Assembly: GCA_964034945.1 (NCBI GenBank)
Contig: OZ035962.1
Location: 99,981,284 to 100,045,283, forward strand
Reading direction: 5' to 3'
DNA length: 64,000 nt
Origin: Chrysopilus asiliformis
Taxonomy: Eukaryota > Arthropoda > Insecta > Diptera > Rhagionidae
Positions 33,151 to 44,825 of the stretch are shown here, in pieces; the stretch's first letter is position 1, and every line of letters begins with the position of its first letter. The notes beneath the pieces are model-generated. The model ran no database searches and was not told where the DNA came from. It saw nothing but the letters and a program-made list of their open reading frames with translations. The position numbers and the translations under genes are program-made.

Positions 33151-33800
33151 ACAAATTATCTAAAATAACTCGAGAACGGATTGAGCTAGCGACCTGAAAT
33201 TGTTTGTAAATGAGTTTTAAGGCCTGTGTCCACATGGAAGTTTATTTGCAGAAGTCGCTTCCAGAAGAGATTTCTGGTGTCACTAGTTCTGGAAGTTCAC
33301 TTGCAGTTAGTGTTTCCACGGGAAAAACTTCCAGAAGTCTCTGCTAGAAGCGACTTCTGCAAATAAACTTCCATGTGGACACAAGCCTTTACGAACATCG
33401 TAGTTTTCTATCAATTTTTGGAAAAATAACGTTAGCTATAACGGGTATCTCCAATACATTTAAAAAAAAAAGTTTTTTTTTGAAAATTTCTTGAAAACTG
33501 CGCTTTTGTGAAGAATTACATGTAGAAAAATTTAAATCATTTAAATTTCCCACATTTTTTTGCTTTAATGGTTTTTCGTATCTCTAATGGTTTGAAAAAA
33601 ATCGGGTTTTTGAAAATTTGTCGGAAACTAGGCCCCTTTGAGGATAAATGTTTTTAACTAAATTCCAAGAAAATAATTTTTTTTTACATTTTTCCTTCAA
33701 CGATTTTTACGCATCTTTAACGGTTCATGGGATATTTGAAAAAAAAAATATTATTTTTCACATATTTTTTTCGAAACTATATTTTCTTGAATCGTGCTTG
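33151..33800 (+). repeat. Decayed interspersed repeat with internal diverged modules
   Basis: Starts with ACTCGAGAACGGATTGAGCT and GCGACCTGAAATTG, like the centre of families A and B. It continues with three diverged modules about 150 bp apart containing a 'TATCTC(C/T)AAT...GAAAATTT.T.GAAAACT' pattern (about 33405-33500, 33560-33640, 33705-33790). It is interrupted by the foldback element at 33219-33389. Non-coding. Confidence 0.45.
33219..33389. mobile_element. Foldback MITE, 171 bp
   Basis: AAGGCCTGTGTCCACATGGA... runs through GCAGAAGTCGCTTC on the left and is mirrored on the right (33347-33389) with one mismatch (AAGGCTTGTG), giving 43-bp arms. CTTCCAGAAG words are repeated inside in both orientations. 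It sits inside the decayed repeat of 33151-33800. No convincing target duplication. Confidence 0.88.
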
Positions 33801-33812
33801 GACCCAAGTGAC

Positions 33813-34030
33813 AATTTGAGGTTACATTCCTGTTAAGAAACGTATTTGAAACCATGGTAACAAAACGTTTCAGAAAGAAGCTAGTTTCAAAATAACCGTT
33901 TTTGGCGGGTTTATTTGGAAATCATCTAAAATGTAACCAAAATGTCACCTAAATTGAAGGTAACCAAAATGTCACCTAAATGATTTTTTTGTAACCACGG
34001 TTACAAATTGTTTCTTGGAAATGTTTAAAA
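33813..34030. repeat. Small repeat with direct and inverted GTAACC words
   Basis: GTAACCAAAATGTCACCTAA occurs twice in tandem (about 33934-33981). The flanks carry CATGGTAACAAAACGTTTC and the palindrome GTAACCACGGTTAC. Likely a small palindromic MITE whose boundaries I cannot fix. Confidence 0.5.
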
Positions 34031-34261
34031 AATCTGAATCTTCTTCCTCCATTCACAAAGATTTAGAGATTTAAAAAAAAATATTGATAAATTCGGGACA
34101 AAAGTTTAGTTTCCCGCACACCAAGGCAACATACCAAAGCTCAAGATTGTCCTGGCTAATCTGAGACTTAAATAACTTTTCTGACAATTTGTAAAATGAC
34201 TAGTAGGGTGCATAGACTAACAAGATAATGGTGTAATGTACCATATAAAAATGGAAACTAT

Positions 34262-34753
34262 AAGGGTATTCACAGTCCTCTTTTAAATTGAGAGTAATTT
34301 TACCGCTCGGTAATTCAGTCAAATTTAACAGATTTTTACCGAGACGGTAATTTGGTTCATGTAAAAATGAATTACCGGATTCGGTAATTGTAGACATGCC
34401 TTGAGTCGTGTTTTCCGGCCCGGTTATTCGGTATCAAGAATCAACCGCGGGTGGCGCTAGTAATGTTTTTAGTTGTCAAATTTTCTCGCTGGTTATCTCA
34501 TCGGACTGCAAATCTTTTCAATTTTGTAAGCCGTTGCCACAATAGAAATTCAAAAGAATACATCAAACATGGATTTAAAGGTATGTGACATATTTTACAA
34601 TCAAATTCGCAGTTCATGATTTGGTCACGTATCCAATAAAAGCGCTGTTCTCAAATCTGTGCTGTGGGATGTTCACAGCAGAATATTTTCAGTCTTTTAA
34701 TATTACCGAAAACACCGAATACCCAAAATTAAAAGAGGACTGTGAATACCCTT
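34262..34753. mobile_element. 492-bp MITE with perfect 25-bp TIRs and internal TTACCG palindromes
   Basis: AAGGGTATTCACAGTCCTCT... at the left is exactly mirrored at the right end. TAT lies on both sides (34259-34261, 34754-34756), a possible 3-bp or TA-type duplication. Inside the left third are three inverted motifs: TTACCGCTCGGTAA (34300), TTACCGAGACGGTAA (34336) and ATTACCGGATTCGGTAAT (34371). TATTACCGAAAACACCGAAT lies near the right end. These could be binding sites for a mobilising transposase. No coding capacity. Confidence 0.88.
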
Positions 34754-36219
34754 TATATAATCTTGTTTGTTAAAGTCCTATATTTTTAAACAATATAGAG
34801 AATTTTTCATAATTTCTTTTTGGAAAAATAGAAGACGTTTGGAATGAATAAAATATTTTATACATTATGGGTAGAATTCAGTGATCGAAAATTTTTCTTC
34901 AGAGATTATTATATTTTTATACCTTCAGAATAATTGAAGACAAATTTATATTGAGGTTAAATAAAAGAATTTCTTCGGCAAAATCTTTTAAGAACCATAA
35001 TTTCATCAAGTGACTTTAATTCGTCTTCGTGATTTCATGTTTCTGTCAAAAATCCAAGTAAAAAGTGTTCTAATGACTATTTAAAAGTCCACAGAAGACC
35101 CGAAGCGACGATTATTCTTTCTTACCTAATGTACCTGATAGAAACGTTTAACCTTTTTTTGGAAATTGTTGATAATTCGTTTAGAGCTAAGATTTAGTGA
35201 CTTGCGTCCAGGCATCGTGTTTTGCCAATCGTTGTCAGCTAAATAATCTGTTATAAAGCACATCTCACGTAAATTACCACCGATGCTGTCCATAAATTTT
35301 CCAATCTAGCAACGGAAAGACATTCAGAAAAAAAAACTATTTGGCGGAATTTTATCTTATCGGCGATTTATTTTTGTTTTGATATTTCTTGACTTTTGAG
35401 AAACTGTTACAATGCTGGTCTGGAAATTGTTTGGAATTTGCCGCTGTACATACCTGGAGACCTAGAGGATGAAGAAGAGATTACCTGAATCTATTCTTTA
35501 TAAAAGAAATCACAAATCCACCAAATGTTTTTCGGTCACTGTGCTGTAATCCGTTGACTGTGGTTGATATCTAAACAGCTTCACTTTGACTAGAGTGTAC
35601 GTAATAATAATAACATAATACGAGTATTATATCACGATTTCATTTTATCCAATTTAATGAAGAGTTACTTGCCCTTGCCAATGTTGTCTACTTCGTATAG
35701 TTTGGCTAGCATAGATACTTTAGATACTTTAGCTGTGGCTCTACTATAAAGTAGATACTGTCCTCCTTTTGTCTATATGGATAAAACATAGTTAAAAATC
35801 CTTATATATTGAAGTTTGTCTAAATTGCTATTTTCATGCATAGTATAAATATAAATACTTAAGGTTAGTTATAAGTATCCATCGAGAATGCCACAAGAGC
35901 TTCATTATAACAATCTAATTAGGTAGGCTAACTCGTGATGTTGTTGTGTTTGGTCTTGTACGATTCCCTTGTTGTTTCACTAATGTCTCTGGAGTTGTAC
36001 GAGGACGACGACGACTATGGGTACGATGACGGCGACAATGTGAATTCGAACTGATTCGTGGGCCAATACGGTTGTATATATAATTCTAACCCTTGTTGTA
36101 CACTGTTATATAAGTCATTTGATCGCATGCCAATGTCAAATATTGGGAAGTCTACGAGATGGCAAAGTTTAAACTTTAACTACTGATAAACACAACCCAT
36201 GATGGGTTGCGATATCCTC
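34754..36219. other. Stretch without a confirmed gene
   Basis: Apparently unique DNA. Around 35990-36060 it is GC-richer, with a GAC-rich simple repeat that reads as a short acidic peptide (MSLELYEDDDDYGYDDGD); 23 codons with no context, so not called as a gene. No transposon ends found. Confidence 0.4.
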
Positions 36220-36745
36220 ACAGTGGAACCCGGAATGAGTTGGACGCATTAACTGTTAAATGCTTTTTTTTGTCGAAGTATTGTATAAGTTTTAGGGAAA
36301 AATCCTTGATCTGCTGTGCAGTTACGAGGGTTTGGACTTATCCGATACTCTTTTAACAGAAAACAATGCGGTACCGTTTTTACTGCATGAAATTGTGCAC
36401 GTATCAGGGACCCCTTATTGAAAAAAATTGTTTTCCAGGATTGTGAGACCAGAATATAATTGCACTATTTTATAATTTTCTAGAAAAAGATACAGACACA
36501 ATGTCAAGAAAACAGAACCAAATAAAGTGTTCAAAATTAAAATGAAAAAACACTTGTGCACTTATCCGAGGAAATACATATAACGGGGAGACTGAATTAT
36601 TTTTCGTGGAGTAATATGGTTTTTTTTCTTAAGCGGGTTGTACTTAAGCATTAAAAATTGTATGGAATTCATGAAAATTTTCACGGCGTCGGAGTTACTA
36701 ATGCACTTAAAAGGGTTGTGCAGTTACCCGGGGGTCACTGTTTAC
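36220..36745. mobile_element. hAT-like MITE (CAGTG ends), tentative
   Basis: Left end CACAGTGGAACCCGGAATG and, in reverse complement, right end AACAGTGACCCCCGGGTAAC share CAGTG and CCCGG, the CAGTG type of terminus seen in many hAT elements. Subterminal words GTGCAGTTA(C)..GGG and ACTTATCCGA recur inside (36320-36350, 36555-36575, 36715-36735). The 8-bp flanks do not match, so the element is either old or wrongly bounded. Confidence 0.45.
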
Positions 36746-36892
36746 ATGTACATATTGTGTTCGACTGGTTTTTCGGTTTCAGATAAAAGTGTATAAGAAT
36801 TCTTAGCGCGAGTAAAAATTAAACAAAATTTGATTGATTTTTCACATTTATTGTACCATTTGTATCGAACATCGAACCAATCGTAGGAGAGA

Positions 36893-37300
36893 AAAATTAA
36901 TTACACCAGAATGTTTGATATGACAAAAGATTTTGATTTCCGCATGTCCGTCCGTCTGTCTGTCCGTCTGTAGGTCCGTCTGTTTTTCTGTCTTTATGTC
37001 TGTCCATCCGTGAACACCATAACTCTCGAAAGGATTGAGGTAGAGACTTGAAAATTCTTACAGTTGCGTTTCTCGCAAATAGAAATGCCAAGTTCTTCAA
37101 CGCGCAAAATGGGATCACTCCTTGCCCCCTCCCCTATACAAACAAAACAGTTTCTTTTGCAATTTTCTCGAAAACGGAAAACCATATTGAAAAATTTGTC
37201 GAGGTCAAATGTGTTTAGAACATAATTTTACATACCCGTTCCATACATGAAAATCCAATCGAACCACTTCTTTCCCTTTTTCCTACACTAATAAAATAAA
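36893..37300 (+). mobile_element. Family B element
   Basis: Order matches 7610-8096 in reverse: ACACCAGAATGTTTGATATG, AAGATTTTGATTTCCGCATG, GTCC/GTCT repeats, GAACACCATAACTCTCGAAA, TAGAGACTTGAAAATTC, TTCTCGAAAACGGAAA, CATACCCGTTCCATACATG. A further decayed piece continues to about 37560. Frames on the minus strand are by-products of the repeat. Confidence 0.7.
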
Positions 37301-37577
37301 AATTTTGTCTATCATCATATAAAGTATTTGCAATTGGCCCCTGGCAATTGTAGTTTTTCTTATGAGTTGTTTTTTAAGTTATTGAACGAGCAAAATCGGA
37401 AGTTATTGTACGCGCTAAATGGTGTGGAATTTTTTTAAAGGTAAACTCTTTTCAGAATATGATTTTCTTCCATCAAAATTGAATATGACCACTCCTTCCC
37501 GCCTCCCACATACATATGATTTTTTTTTTCAATAAAAATTTAGTTTTTAGTCAAAATACGGTCATTTTATATATTTA

Positions 37578-38016
37578 CTAGCTTGCATATCCGTCGTCGC
37601 CGGGTTAAGTTTTTTCAATTTTTTTTTTGTGGGTCTATGTTGGAGCTAAACTTCAGGCCAATCGGTTCGGTAGTTTCCCCGCGAAAGGGTAACATAGACG
37701 AAGAGCTAAGTTTCGAGATCACTTTATCCCCTCCCCTAACTCCCCCACCTCTCGGGCTACTTTTTAATGGGTCTATGTTGGGGCCGGACCCCCGACGAAC
37801 ATCTATGCCAAATTTCAGGCCAATCGGTTCAGTAGTTTCTCCGCGAAAGAGTAACATAGCGCAAAAACTAAGTTTCGAAATCACTTTACCCCCTCCCCTG
37901 ACTCCTCCCACTCCTCACGCTACTTTTCCGTATGCCTATGTTGGAACCAGAATTACCACAGACACTCATGCCAAATTTCAAGCCAATCGGTTCAGCCGTT
38001 TTTGCGTGAAAGAGGA

Positions 38017-38055
<39 letters not shown>

Positions 38056-38090
38056 CCAACTCATTTTTATATATTAGTATATTAGTATGA
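37578..38090 (-). mobile_element. Non-autonomous Helitron, longest copy
   Basis: On the minus strand it begins TCATACTAATATACTAATAT (a short duplication of TACTAATA relative to the other copies), then TATAAAAATGAGTTGGTGTC, GTCT repeats, three diverged modules of about 150 bp, an imperfect CCGG...CCGG-type hairpin and CTAG. It is flanked by A and T as expected. The 164-residue plus-strand frame (repeating residues FRPIGSVVSPRK) is a translation of the internal modules and not a gene. Confidence 0.8.
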
Positions 38091-41000
38091 TTAGTATGAT
38101 ATTATTATGATATAAAATATTTGACGATTGCCCTCATGCGATTGTAGTTTTCTTATGTTTGTTATATGATACGTATCTGTCACTACATTAGATACACTTC
38201 TAGTGGCAGAGACGTGCCCTATACCAATGATGCTAGTAAAGAAACTCTCATCTACTAGCGGGAAAGCTTTTAATAAGCATGATCTAAATTGGCTCTATTT
38301 GATCATGGGGCAAATATATAGCAGTTTCTCTGTATATAAAAATCCGCAAAACAGTATCAGTAGGGAGACGATTTGGAGGAATTTCAAAACGTGGTTGATC
38401 AGGGGGGGGGGGGGCATCTACTAGCCATTATCATCCTGGAGTCTTTTTATTCGAGTTTCTTTCCGGGCGATCTTCATGATCATGGCCAAAATCATTATCC
38501 ATCCCTATGCGGTTAGCATTTCGCAAATTAGATCGAATCGCCTGATTCTCTCCGATCGATCTGGTTTCGGCACTACGTATGTCTTTACTTTGATTTAATT
38601 TCTGTTCATTAGATCAAATGGCAATTAATGAGAATTTAACCCGGGAGGTTGATTCTATTGATGGGACCAAAGTAAAATCAATTCATTCCCGGGGAATTTT
38701 GCATATAGATTGGCATTTGCATATTAAAGGTTCACGTTTTTCAATTGTTCTAGAATAGCACACTATTTTATTCACATTTTTGTTTGTTTTCATCAGCGTG
38801 ATATCGTTTCAATCGATGAGGATGATGTAATTGGACGCAATTCAATGCCTGTCTGACTGCCTGATTGCCTTTTCTATCCGAAACCATCGCATTTCGAGCC
38901 ATCCAAACTAACTCGCTTTGTACTGGGTAGAACAAACTTCCCATCCACATTTATATATGTATGTTGTCATTCCATATATGAAGCAACGTAAGCCTCAAAC
39001 TACCACTGCATATGTTCAATGGAAATTTAAATCTTTGCCTTAATTTTAATTAAAACCAATTGCCAAATGCCCATTCAATTCATTGCCTAATATGAGTTAA
39101 ATTATTCCGCGGGAGGTAATTGCCGGGCATTTTACACAGTCGATCATCCTATTGTGCTCGTTAATTTGAAATTGTGAAAAAAAAATAATAATAATACGAT
39201 AATAAAAAAAAATATATTCATTTACACATTTCTTTTTGCTTATGGAATATTGATTGATTTCTATTCAAATGTTAAATTAAAAAATTTCAATTTTTTCCCT
39301 GAATATAATATGACCGTGTATGCGAGATTTTCGGAAAAAGTTGTTTCTTAAGTCGCCCCATTGGGCGCCATTCTTATAGCAAAAATTTTTAAATTAGAAT
39401 TAAGTTCATTCCTCCATGTCATACTGAGCTTATTCTTGTGAATTATTTTATTATTATAATTGCTCATGGTTCAATTAAGGTCATTTAAGAGAAGCGTAGA
39501 AGTTTTCCTCACAAATTTATGTTTGATGTGAGGTTCAATGACATATCAATACGAGGTCGCTACCAATGGTGTAATAATTTTGATAAAAAGCTCAAAAATT
39601 TTAACAATATGACGTAATCAAAATAAAGTTAATTGATTGTGAGACTTCCGGTAGTTATTAAAAAATTGATGTGAATTTAAAAATTGATATCATTTATGGA
39701 TTTTTGTTTCTTGTGGCGAAAGTAAAGTAAATTTTATTCTAAATTCTTTTATTTTCCTTGTAAACGTAAACAAAAAATATAAGAAAAACTAAAATTGTCA
39801 GGGGGAAATCGTTAGATACTCTGTATATTCTCAGATACTCTGAGGGCAGATCAAATTTTGATGAAGAAAAAAATCCATTTGTAAAATCATATTTAAAACT
39901 TTATAAATTGTTCAATACGACTAACCATTTTCGAGAAAATTGTGAAAAACATTTTCGTCAAAAGGAAAAAATAGGGACAGTTGCTTTTTCGTTTGTATGG
40001 GGGAGAGGGGAAGAGAAGGTCCGAATTTATTTCGGCGGTTTTGTATGAAAAATTCGAGTTCGGCGGTGTTTCAGGAATAAATTTCAGAATTTTGTGTTGT
40101 GGTGTAAACGGCTATGCAACATGAATTTAGTGTCGAAGAATAAAATTCGGGGAATAAAGTGTCAGGTGTTAACGGCGCCTGGAATCCTTCGACCCAATTT
40201 TTCCGCTAATAAAGACACAAACCGTTTTTTTTTATATTGCATAATTTAGTTCAGATCTGTAATGACGGTTGACTTCTGTTGAGAAGAATTGAAAAAAATT
40301 CTCTAAATGTTATATTTTGTCGTAATAAAGACCGATATGGCAGTACGTATCTTTTTGATTTTAGGTCTAAAGAAGTGAATTATTCGTTCTTTCGATAAAA
40401 AAAATTCGTAACTTCTTATACTCTCATATTTATTATCAGGAAGATGTCTCACACATGAAATGGCAAATTTCTCAGCCACTTAAACTTCTTAGATCCGGAA
40501 ATCCATAAAGATACGTAAATGTGGAATTACGCTTAAGTTAAATTCGTCCAACATTGCGTTTATGTCACGTACCACGATATATGTCTTATTTAGATGTTGA
40601 ATAATGTCTTTCGAGGGGAAAACACTCGAAAATAAAATATTTAATAAATCACCCCCCTTTTACTATTCGGTGGTAAAGAATGTGCGGTCATTTCTTATCA
40701 TTGCTTACACATTTGAGTAAAAAGCGAATCCTCCCCGAGATTTAGTTTTAGAGTCAAATTGGCCGACCAAAAAGCAGGAATGAATCGGGAATGAAAATCA
40801 AAGTGTGAGTCATGGACTGAAAACTCACGCAATAAATCTTTACTTAGATGACGTAACAATTAGTAATAAATTAACCAAAAAGCAAATCCCTGAAGACAAT
40901 TTGGCCTGTTTGCACGAGCATTAATCCTTAGTTAGTAATCGGGGGAGGCCCGATACCGAGACCAGGACAGATCCTCTCCAATTTTACATTAAGCCGAATT

Positions 41001-42696
41001 TCAGAATTCTACTGGTTTGGTTAGCAAAACGATGGCAATATTGTGGGGACAGGGGATTAGATTTAAAATACCCTACACACTCCATCCACATTGCGTTGGT
41101 TCAGTCGTCATGAACAAAACTGCAATAAATTTAATTTGCAGGCAAATCAGCGCATGATCAATGCATCCCATTTGCATATTTTAATTAAAGCCCACAGCTA
41201 GAATGGGAGCGATTCCAAAGAACCCAGAACGAAGACCGACACACAGAGTTATCATCATCCAGAGTTGTCAGGTAGAGCCAAGGAATATATAGCCCCGGAA
41301 GCAGCCAAATCTCAGGGTAATAGACAGACATCAGCTCAGGTTTGGCCATAGCCTTGGATCTCAAAACCTCAGCATTAGGTTTAGTGTTAGACTCGACTAA
41401 CTTAGATGGAGATATGATTTCGGGGAGAAATTTTCATATACTAAAATAGTATTAGCGGAATGGAAAAAATAGCGACAGTTACGGCTCTGTTAGAGACTTA
41501 CTCCCTCATGGGATCAGCTGTCGTCTTCTTGTTTAATCGTAGATGGTATCCGCATAGCATGCCCCCCAGCCTTAGCCCGCTGCCGTTTGGTAGATTAAAT
41601 TAAGATTAGGATTATATCAGGATATTCCCCAACGATTCGACTTGACTTGACTTGACTTGGTACGCGTACTCTTGGTATCAACGTTTGGTACGTAAATTTG
41701 GTAATTGGCGGGGATTTGTTTTTGATAGTCCTTGGGGTGTGTGAAACATGTGCAGCTCCCGGGTATATCCGTAGCACAAAATGCGGTTTAGTCTTTAAAC
41801 AAAAAATGATTAATATACTCACTTGTTGCTGGAGGGTGAATATGATTACTTAGTCTTTTCTAGCAGGTCATAGGATATATCAGTAGCAACAGCAAGAGTA
41901 ATAGCAACCAAGGGAGGTATATGTGGATACAAAAAAAAAATGAAGAAAAGCCATCAAAGTTTTTATTTTCGTCTATTTTCAAAAGAGCCCTTGTAATTCT
42001 CCTGTAAGTGAAGTTATTTTGATTAAAAAGTCCTTTTTTTATCGATAGACAAATCCATGAATTTAGCTCAAGGCGTGTAGCAACAGAAGCGTATGAAACG
42101 TCAATAAGTTATGTTTAAAAAATTTAATACCCGGATAAAAGTCATTGGGGAAATTGGAAAAACAGTCCTTATTTATTTATAAAAAAATATTATTTTAAAT
42201 ATGGATCTGTAGAAGTCCCTACGAAAAAAATCTTTTAAGTATCTAATAGTTGCGAAGTGAGAATATTTTAAAATAAAATTCTGAGAACAGTGCTTTTATG
42301 AGTTTGGATTTTTCTAGAAGTTTTCAAATTTTTCAGATGGTATTTATGTATTTACGAAAAAATTGTATTGTATTTACCAACAAAAAGTTTTGATTTTCAA
42401 ACAAGTAAAATAATAAAATACTGCATAGGAAAATATTTTGGATTTTTTTTGGTAGGTGTTAGGAATAAAATTTACAAAAAAAGGTGTGGCAGGCTTTGCG
42501 ACGGGGCATGGCCTGAAATGATGAAGACTAAAAATTAGTGTGACGTACCTTCTGTATAAAACATAAGAAACGTTAACGGACCTGAAACCCATGAAAACCA
42601 GTATTTCAACGAGCATCGAAGTAGCTTAAAAAGAAGCTCCGATATTACACATGTTTACCAAGGTAGTGCGCGCCAGCGTTATGATCTTCCGTTCAA
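38091..42696. other. Long stretch without a recognised gene
   Basis: 38400-39140 and 40900-41300 look unique and compositionally balanced. They contain homeodomain/POU-type words (ATTTGCAT at 38715 and 41170, CAATTAATG near 38630, TTAATTAA at 41181), so they could hold enhancers; this is inference. There is a 13-base G-run at about 38402 and a TTGAC pentanucleotide repeat at about 41642-41660. A decayed family B scrap lies at 39900-40050. Frames are short and unassigned. Confidence 0.4.
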
Positions 42697-43012
42697 CCCT
42701 TTCGCGCCTAATGGGATAATATGTCCCAAAAAATTTGTATCATACCAATTTAGCATACGGTATTTTGTTAGAATCTCTTAAAAACTGTTACAATTTTTTG
42801 TGTATATCGCTCATAATTAGTTTCATGGTTCATGTGTTGTAGTAAAAAAAAATGGATATACTTTGAGTATTTTTTTCTGTAATTTAGCGGTGAAAATTGT
42901 GAAAAAATAGCAACAGTTTGCTCTAGTTTTTCTCCTTATTTTAGGCTCAATAATCCAATTAAAACTTAAAATTAGGCGAAAAAAGGCTGAACAGTTTTCC
43001 GGTGCGAAAGGC
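42697..43012. mobile_element. piggyBac-like MITE
   Basis: Left end CCCTTTCGCGCC follows TTCAA; right end GGTGCGAAAGGC precedes TTAA. The inverted ends match at 10 of 12 positions. CCC(T/A)TT-type termini next to TTAA are characteristic of piggyBac-derived elements; the left TTAA appears mutated to TCAA. About 316 bp with an AT-rich interior and no coding capacity. Confidence 0.6.
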
Positions 43013-43043
43013 TTAAATAATCACAACTACAAGAAATATTTTT

Positions 43044-43612
43044 TTACCCGTATGGTGAAACCAAAGGGTATATTAGATTTGCCTTACCGTTTGTAACGCC
43101 AAGATCCCGTCATCACACAAAAAAATGAATTACACCAGTGTGTTTAGAATGATAAAAAAAGTTGAATTTAGCATGTCCGTCCGTGCGTCCGTCTGTCCGT
43201 CCGTCTGTCCGTCCGTCTGTCCGTCCGTCTGTCCGTCTGTCCGTCTGTGGCGCGGATTGCGGGCGCACGGATTGAGCTTAAGAATTGAAATTTTGCACAG
43301 ATCCGTTTTTCGTAAAATGTGAGGCTAAGTTCGTTAATGGACGAAAATGAACCATAAGAACGAAAACGATTTTTGCGAATATCTTAAAAACGGTGCATGT
43401 TATCAAAAAAGTGCAAGAACAAAAGTTATTTAGAATATGATTCTACATAAAACTACCATACATCAAAATCCGATTGGAATAAATTTTAAAAAATCTTATT
43501 GGAAAATTTGACTTCAAAGTGGAATTTTGATACAACTGTTCGCTGTTCACTTAAATCACCATACGGGTTTTTGAATAATTGCCAGATTGGCAATTATAGC
43601 TTTTGTTATGTT
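43044..43612 (+). mobile_element. Family A element, full length
   Basis: Complete from TTTTACCCGTATGGTGAAAC to GCCAGATTGGCAATTATAGC and TTTTGTTATGTTTA. Has a short microsatellite (about 43173-43248), the inner repeat TCACCATACGGG and the terminal hairpin. It lacks most of the GGG...CCC block. It makes a good reference copy for the family. Confidence 0.92.
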
Positions 43613-44459
43613 TATGTTTTATTTTTGTGAAAAGCAAATTGAAAATATGTCAAATAATTCATAATATTTTAGAACCATTTTTTTTAGATTTTGGTCTTAT
43701 AGTTTCGAAGGTCTTAAGCAGAGGAAAATAATCCCAAACAACCGGGCCATATTTCATTTAGGTATCACTGTTTTTTTTTCAATAAATAAGAGAGAAAAAT
43801 ATTTAGCTTATTTATACAATAATCACCTTTCCGGTGAATTGCAGTCAATTAGGCACCTATAAGTAGTTCTATAAATCAGTATGCGCTGGCTGCCTCAAAG
43901 CGGATCCCCCAAACGAATACCTTGACTATGTGAGCCTCACTTTCGGATTTTGAGGTAAGATTTTCCTTGTTATACACTTTAGATGAAATTTATAGGAGAA
44001 TGGAGGAAAATTGCAGCCACTCATCCCAATCAGCACAAATCGAACTCATAAATAATCGGATGCCAATGAGGGAAATGCATCGGTGTAAATCTGACGATGA
44101 GTTCTATGGTCTTCTGCCTCATATTTTATTCGTAGTTGGTTCGTATGGCATCAATTGGAATCGTAATCGAAATCCAAATGTTTTGGCCACATATTCTCCA
44201 CACGACTAGATGCGAATGGATTAGGCAAGGAGGGGCAGGGAATAGAATAATACTCCAATGATTCAATTGTATTTCCCATTTGATTTTGTCCCCAGCAGGT
44301 TGTATTATATCCCTTTGATACCAGTAGATGTGGCCACATATCCCTGAATCTAACCTAATATCGATGGGGGACCTCTGCAAATGTAGAGCTGGGGAATCGT
44401 AGAAGGGGCGAAGGATGAAGACAGTTCGATTCGTTGGCGAACGATAAACACGAAATAAA
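43613..44459. other. Unique DNA with overlapping frames, unassigned
   Basis: From about 43840 the sequence is non-repetitive and GC-richer than average. A plus-strand frame (43967-44209) follows an acceptor-like TTATACACTTTAG and reads YTLDEIYRRMEENCSHSS onward; minus-strand frames cover the same bases. I cannot tell whether any is coding. Confidence 0.35.
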
Positions 44460-44825
44460 TCAAAACGTCACTTTGGCAATTACCACGCAAAGATCCCAAG
44501 CTATCCGTTGGATTCTGAGACTGGGTATCGGTCGGCCACTTCGATCAGCATCCTGTCTGCTTTTTTTCTCCTCCGGGAACTTGTCGGACGGAAGTCGAAG
44601 CAGTGGAAGGGGATCTGTCGGTGATGGTTTGCAGTTGCAGACGAAATTACCGTCTTGAGTGAAGCGGCAGAGGTTCTTTCGGATCTCGCGCTCATCTTTG
44701 AAGATTCTGTGCTGGCTGGATAGGAAGAACGGACCGATGATGACGGCGACGTTGGCGATGGCGGATGGCCGATTGAACTTGAACACCCAGAGTTGGCCAA
44801 CATCGGCTTTTGCTCGATTATGCGC
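44460..44825 (-). CDS. GC-richer open segment with coding-like codon pattern, unassigned
   Basis: On the minus strand the frame is open from 44825 to a stop near 44460 (about 121 codons). The first half reads ADVGQLWVFKFNRPSAIANV, then AVIIGPFFLSSQHRIF, then LCRFTQDGNFVCNC. Codons in this half end mostly in C or G (GCC ATC GCC AAC GTC GCC GTC ATC ATC) in an AT-rich neighbourhood, a typical sign of selection on coding sequence. A possible donor (GG|GTAATT-like) falls within FTQDG. A second minus-strand frame rich in Ser and Pro is also open, so the true phase is not certain. I do not recognise the product. Confidence 0.33.
   Translation of the reverse strand, partial: AHNRAKADVGQLWVFKFNRPSAIANVAVIIGPFFLSSQHRIFKDEREIRKNLCRFTQDGNFVCNCKPSPTDPLPLLRLPSDKFPEEKKSRQDADRSGRPIPSLRIQRIAWDLCVVIAKVTF

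Noticed and set aside
35990..36060. Short acidic ORF (MSLELYEDDDD...)
   Set aside because: Only 23 codons and based on a GAC simple repeat.
37583..38077. Longest open frame (164 residues, plus strand)
   Set aside because: It is the translation of the repeated modules of a Helitron; the same residues repeat every module and the same frame occurs in the other copies.
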